A stretch of 9,564 nt of DNA from Deltaproteobacteria bacterium (GTDB lineage: Bacteria > Myxococcota > Myxococcia > Myxococcales > Myxococcaceae), in contig VGRA01000063.1 in assembly GCA_016875515.1 (NCBI GenBank), positions 1 through 9,564 on the forward strand. The letters are read 5' to 3'. The notes beneath the pieces are model-generated. The model was not told where the DNA came from. It did no database searches and saw only the letters and a list, made by a program, of their open reading frames with translations. Within the stretch, counting starts at the first letter, position 1. Each line of letters begins with the position of its first letter. Below, piece by piece: positions 6,825 through 9,564 of this stretch. The position numbers were made by a program, and so were the translations under genes.

Positions 6825-8408
6825 TCAGACCGGCGAGATCTCCCGCCGCCGCGGCGGCCGTTCCACCCTCTTGTTCCGCGTCCGCTTGAGCGCGCGGGCC
6901 AGCGAGAGGCGCGTGTCCCGCGGATCGATCACGTCGTCGATCATGGCCAGCGCCGCCGTCCGGTAGATGCTGATGTGCTGCCGCAGCCCCGCGGCCAGCT
7001 GCTCCTTCAGCTGCTTGGCCTCTTCCGGCGTCTCCGCGGCCTGTAGCAGCTTCCGCGCCGCGATGGAGACAATGCCTTCCGGCCCCATGACGCCGATCTC
7101 CGCCCCCGGCCAGGCGACGATGAGATCAGGCTCGAACGCGCGCCCGTTCATCACGTAGTACCCGGCGCCGTACCCCTTGCGCACCACCACGGTGAACTTG
7201 GGGACCGTGGCAGAGGCCACCGCGTACATCATCTTCGCCCCGTGGCGGATGATGCCCGCCTGCTCCACCTTGGTGCCCACCATGAAGCCGGGCACGTCCT
7301 GCAGGAACACGAGCGGGATGTTGAACGCGTCGCACAGGTTGATGAAGCGGGCCGCCTTGTCGGACGCGTTCACGTCCAGCACGCCGCCGTAGAACATGGG
7401 GTTGCTGGCCACGAAGCCCACCGGGTAGCCGTCAATGCGGCCCAGCCCCGTGATCAGGTTCCGCGCCCACTTGCCCTTCATGGGGAAGAACTTCTGGTCA
7501 TCCACCAGGGACAGGATGACCTTGTGCATGTCGTACGCCTGCCGCGGGTTGTCCGGGATGATCTTCAGCAGCTCCTCGTCCCTCCGGTCCCGCGGATCGC
7601 TCGAGGGCTTGCGGGGCGGCTGCTCGCCGGAGTGGGACGGGAAGAAGGAGAGGTACTCGCGCACCGCGGCAAGGCAGGTGGCGTCGTCCGCGTACTCGGC
7701 GTCCGCATTGCCCGACAGCTCGTTGTGCACCTTCGAGCCGCCCAGCTCCTCCTCCGTCACCTTCTCACCCACCACGGACTCCACCAGGTACGGGCCGCCA
7801 ATGGCCATGGAGGAGGTGCCCTTCACCATGGGGACGAAGTCCGCCAGGCCCGGGATGTAGGCCGTGCCGGCCGCCCCCGGCCCCACCATGGCGGCCACCT
7901 GGGGCACCACGCCGCTCATCGTCACCTGCTCGCGGAACAGGTAGCCGGTGTCCGCGAAGCCGGCAATGCGCCGGGGATCAATGTCCGCGGAGGCGTCCAG
8001 CCGCGCCCCGGCCGAGTCCACCAGCCACACCATGGGGATGCGGCCCTTCAGCGCCATGTCCCGCAGCCGGGCCACCTTCCGCTCGCCCACCTCGCCAATG
8101 GAGCCGCCGAAGACGGTGAAGTCGTAGACGGCCGCGGCCACCGGGCGGCCGTCAATCTCTCCCACGCCGGTGATCACCCCGTCCGCGGGGGTGGGCTTGT
8201 CCGGCTGCTCCTCGTCCGGCAGCCCGCCGCCGGCCCGGGCGAGCAGCCCGTACTCCTCGAACGTGCCTTCGTCGAACAGCTGACGCAGGCGCTCCCGCGC
8301 GTCCAGCTTCCCGCGGGCGCGCTGGCGCGCCACCCTGTCTGGGCCGCCCATCTGGAGGTCCGTGGCGCGGCGTGCTGCGAGCTGCTCGGTGGCGTCCTTA
8401 ATTCCCAT
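6825..8408 (-). CDS. Acyl-CoA carboxylase, carboxyltransferase (beta) subunit
   Basis: This is a 527-aa crotonase-fold carboxyltransferase that moves CO2 from carboxybiotin to an acyl-CoA in the cytoplasm. Both halves are present. The N-terminal domain has VYDFTVFGGSIGEVGERK (94-111), the LVDSAGARL strand (129-137) and a glycine-rich oxyanion loop GPGAAG (176-181). The C-terminal domain has FVASNPMFYGGVLD, LQDVPGFMVG, the second oxyanion loop GYGAG (412-416) and AWPGAEIGVMG (432-442). AWPxAEIxVMG is like propionyl-CoA carboxylase/methylmalonyl-CoA decarboxylase alpha, while RKGYGAG is more like methylcrotonyl-type enzymes, so I leave the substrate open. Length suits the PccB/MmdA group. No biotin carboxylase or biotin carrier gene is in the window. 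The ATG at 8408 has no clear Shine-Dalgarno, only C/A-rich sequence. A link to the crotonyl-CoA produced by the adjacent lysine operon is possible but not shown. Confidence 0.93.
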   Translation of the reverse strand: MGIKDATEQLAARRATDLQMGGPDRVARQRARGKLDARERLRQLFDEGTFEEYGLLARAGGGLPDEEQPDKPTPADGVITGVGEIDGRPVAAAVYDFTVFGGSIGEVGERKVARLRDMALKGRIPMVWLVDSAGARLDASADIDPRRIAGFADTGYLFREQVTMSGVVPQVAAMVGPGAAGTAYIPGLADFVPMVKGTSSMAIGGPYLVESVVGEKVTEEELGGSKVHNELSGNADAEYADDATCLAAVREYLSFFPSHSGEQPPRKPSSDPRDRRDEELLKIIPDNPRQAYDMHKVILSLVDDQKFFPMKGKWARNLITGLGRIDGYPVGFVASNPMFYGGVLDVNASDKAARFINLCDAFNIPLVFLQDVPGFMVGTKVEQAGIIRHGAKMMYAVASATVPKFTVVVRKGYGAGYYVMNGRAFEPDLIVAWPGAEIGVMGPEGIVSIAARKLLQAAETPEEAKQLKEQLAAGLRQHISIYRTAALAMIDDVIDPRDTRLSLARALKRTRNKRVERPPRRREISPV

Positions 8409-8545
8409 GGTGGGGGACGTGCCTAGCAGACAGGGGAAGGGCGTTGGAATGCAGTCCGAGGCCGTGGGGTTCTGACACGTCGGGGTCGACAGCCGCAGGA
8501 GGGCGGGATAAGGGCGTCCCTCCTGCCCATATTCGAGAGGTGTCC
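8409..8545. promoter_or_regulatory. Divergent intergenic region, presumed promoters
   Basis: These 137 bp separate two divergently oriented genes, so promoters for both should lie here. I see no convincing -35/-10 pair on either strand: TTGGAA (8444-8449) has no -10 at the right distance, and the minus-strand TTCCAA/TAGGCA pair is poor. The region contains the inverted repeat at 8495-8526. GAGAGG (8535-8540) is the likely ribosome-binding site of the rightward gene. Confidence 0.5.
8495..8526. repeat. Perfect 9-bp inverted repeat upstream of the small charged protein
   Basis: GCAGGAGGG (8495-8503) and CCCTCCTGC (8518-8526) are exact reverse complements separated by 14 bases. The right arm ends 19 bases before the ATG at 8546. 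It could be an operator, or a hairpin in the 5' leader of the rightward gene. The left arm contains AGGAGG, a perfect anti-16S match, sequestered by pairing to the right arm; it is too far (over 40 bases) from the ATG to act as that gene's ribosome-binding site. Confidence 0.5.
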
Positions 8546-8740
8546 ATGAGACCGGGAATGTCCAAGCGCCAGAAGGAGCTCAGCCGCCAGGAGCACCGGA
8601 AGGAGAAGGAAGCCAAGAAGGAGCAGCGGAAGAAGGACCGCGAGGATCGCCCCGCGGGCACGCTGCCGGGCGAAGACCCGGACATCGCTGGCATTGTCCC
8701 CGGGCCGCAGCCGCAGCCTGACTGGATGACGGAGCCGTAG
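8546..8740 (+). CDS. Small highly charged hypothetical protein
   Basis: This is a 64-aa protein of unknown function. Residues 6-36 are almost all Lys, Arg, Glu, Gln, Asp and Ser (SKRQKELSRQEHRKEK onward), predicting one long charged helix or coiled coil. A Pro-rich tail follows, GEDPDIAGIVPGPQPQPDW. I have an impression that the GxDPDIAxIVPGPQP tail recurs in small proteins of other proteobacteria, which supports a real gene. No signal peptide, membrane segment or cysteines are present; it could bind nucleic acid or ribosomes, but nothing shows this. The ATG at 8546 is preferred over the in-frame ATG at 8444 because GAGAGG lies 5 bases upstream, the charged helix starts there, and the longer form would read through the inverted repeat. 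The next gene begins 15 bp later in the same frame. Confidence 0.72.
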   Translation: MRPGMSKRQKELSRQEHRKEKEAKKEQRKKDREDRPAGTLPGEDPDIAGIVPGPQPQPDWMTEP

Positions 8741-8755
8741 GCGGTACCCCGCCCG

Positions 8756-9564
8756 GTGGCACGTTGGGCATGGATCCCGGCCGCGGCGCTCGCTGCCGCC
8801 GGGTGTGGCAACCCGCAAGGCGCCCCGCCCCGGGACGCGCGCCTGTCCGGCGAGGTGCGCGCGCCGCCTGGCGTGCGGGGGGACGCCTACGCGTTCCTGT
8901 ACTCCCCCGGCGCAGGGCCGCCGGGAAGGCCCGCGGTGCCGCTGCACCTGGCCGGCGTGTCCCGAGCAGCCGTGGACTTCCGGTACCTGTTCAACGCCGT
9001 GCCGCCCAACCCCTACCGGCTCTGGGGGGTGCTGGACGTGGACGGCAACGTGGACCTCTCGTTGGACGTCCTTGCGCAGCCGGGCGCGGGAGACTGGGTG
9101 TCCGAGGGGACCTCCCTGGAGCTCCAGCCCGGCGACGCGTTGGAACTTCCCCTGGAGTTCGTCACCCGCGTCCCGCGCGAGCCGCCGGCCTTCCGCGTGG
9201 AGGGGCTGGACGGCGGGGTGGAGGTGCTGCCGGACGGGCCGGGCGGGTTTCAGACGCTGGCGCTCCGCGTGGACCCGGTGGGCCGGCTGGACGGGGAGCG
9301 GCTGTCGCTGCCGGTGTCGCTCGTGGACGCGGACGGGGACGGGACGGGGGACGACGCCAACGGGGACGGGATCCCGGAGCTGTCGCTGCAAGCGGCGCTG
9401 CGTTGGCTGCCGGCCCCCGGGCAGGCGCCGCCGCGGGCGGAGGACGGGGCGCCGCTGGAGGTGTTGGTGCCCGCGGTGGTGGACCCGCGCGCGGTGGTGC
9501 CCCTGCTCGGGGGGGACGTGACGCGGGTGCTCGAGCTGGCCGCGCTGGACCTGGTGGTGCTGCC
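8756..9564 (+). CDS. Lipoprotein with acidic Ca-binding-like motif (3' end outside window)
   Basis: This open frame continues past the window end; 269 codons are visible. It starts at GTG 8756 with VARWAWIPAAALAAAGCGN: a short Arg/Trp n-region, an Ala-rich core and a lipobox-like AAGC with Cys17, so a membrane-anchored lipoprotein is predicted. The body has SGEVRAPPG..GDAYAFLY, then NAVPPNPYRLWGVLDVDGN and DVLAQPGAGDWV, a block I associate with myxobacterial lipoproteins of unknown function. Residues 191-208 are DADGDGTGDDANGDGIPE, an Asp/Gly pattern like calcium-binding thrombospondin type-3 or EF-hand loops. It is probably an exported, envelope-associated protein. The start lacks a good Shine-Dalgarno, but the in-frame stop of the previous gene (8738-8740) leaves no other upstream choice, and a later start would lose the lipobox. 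Overlapping frames on both strands (to 9521 + and 8423-9391 -) read as Arg/Pro/Trp-rich shadow sequence. Confidence 0.78.
   Translation, partial: MARWAWIPAAALAAAGCGNPQGAPPRDARLSGEVRAPPGVRGDAYAFLYSPGAGPPGRPAVPLHLAGVSRAAVDFRYLFNAVPPNPYRLWGVLDVDGNVDLSLDVLAQPGAGDWVSEGTSLELQPGDALELPLEFVTRVPREPPAFRVEGLDGGVEVLPDGPGGFQTLALRVDPVGRLDGERLSLPVSLVDADGDGTGDDANGDGIPELSLQAALRWLPAPGQAPPRAEDGAPLEVLVPAVVDPRAVVPLLGGDVTRVLELAALDLVVL

Noticed and set aside
7242..8426. Plus-strand 394-codon open frame opposite the carboxyltransferase
   Set aside because: Its product is His/Arg/Gly/Val-rich with no domain, and the opposite strand encodes a complete, motif-rich carboxyltransferase.
8740..8753. Short hairpin GGCGG-TACC-CCGCC between the small protein and the lipoprotein
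   Set aside because: A 5-bp stem is expected by chance at this GC content and there is no T-run; not enough to call a terminator.
8757..8771. TGGCACG...GC resembling a sigma-54 promoter
   Set aside because: The GG and GC elements are 10 bases apart instead of 12, and the site lies inside the first codons of the lipoprotein gene.
8423..9391. Minus-strand 322-codon open frame and plus-strand frame 8805-9521
   Set aside because: Both give Arg/Pro/Trp-rich sequence. The plus frame starting at GTG 8756 has a lipobox and a recognisable domain, so it is the real gene.
1..9564. CRISPR arrays, tRNA/rRNA genes, insertion-sequence ends, riboswitches (including a B12 riboswitch before kdd)
   Set aside because: No direct repeats, conserved RNA cores or transposase fragments were seen. 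The 30 bp before kdd cannot hold a cobalamin riboswitch, and the esterase coding sequence lies immediately upstream.

Overview
The window is very GC-rich and gene-dense, with strong G/C preference at third codon positions. It looks like chromosomal DNA of a myxobacterium (Myxococcota, probably Cystobacterineae). That placement is an inference from base composition, the style of the 3'-end lipoprotein (a PYRLWG...LDVDGN...DVLAQPGAGD block that I associate with myxobacterial lipoproteins) and the aerobe-style acyl-CoA carboxylase. No 16S or other marker gene is present to prove it. I see no tRNA, rRNA, CRISPR, insertion sequence, phage or defence genes.

Region 1 (3-1720, +) holds the 3' part of a family-4 uracil-DNA glycosylase. 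It overlaps by 4 bp (ATGA) an alpha/beta-hydrolase of the esterase-D/tributyrin-esterase kind. A perfect 8-bp-stem hairpin covers the end of the esterase gene and separates this pair from the next block.

Region 2 (1751-6823, +) is the core of the window: a compact operon for the 3,5-diaminohexanoate ('lysine fermentation') route, in the order kdd - kamD - [small secreted protein] - kamE - kal - kce. KamDE (adenosylcobalamin- and PLP-dependent) turns L-beta-lysine into 3,5-diaminohexanoate. Kdd oxidatively deaminates that to 5-amino-3-oxohexanoate. Kce cleaves this with acetyl-CoA into 3-aminobutyryl-CoA and acetoacetate, and Kal removes ammonia to give crotonyl-CoA. The predicted active-site residues of KamD, KamE and Kce are all present, so the pathway looks functional. 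Three junctions use the same 4-bp GTGA stop/start overlap, which suggests translational coupling. KamA (lysine 2,3-aminomutase), the usual entry step, and an acetoacetate CoA-transferase are not in the window. The oddest feature is a gene for a 155-aa predicted secreted protein lodged between the genes for the two subunits of the aminomutase.

Region 3 (6825-8408, -) is a complete acyl-CoA carboxylase carboxyltransferase subunit. It converges on kce with one base between the two stop codons.

Region 4 (8409-9564) is a 137-bp divergent intergenic region with a perfect 9-bp inverted repeat, followed by a 64-aa highly charged small protein and the 5' part of a lipoprotein with an acidic, calcium-binding-like Asp/Gly stretch. 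The lipoprotein runs off the window end.

Overall this is mostly ordinary, well-conserved metabolism. The parts worth following up are the secreted protein inside the kam locus, an 'anaerobic' lysine route in what looks like an aerobic predator, and two unexplained hairpins.
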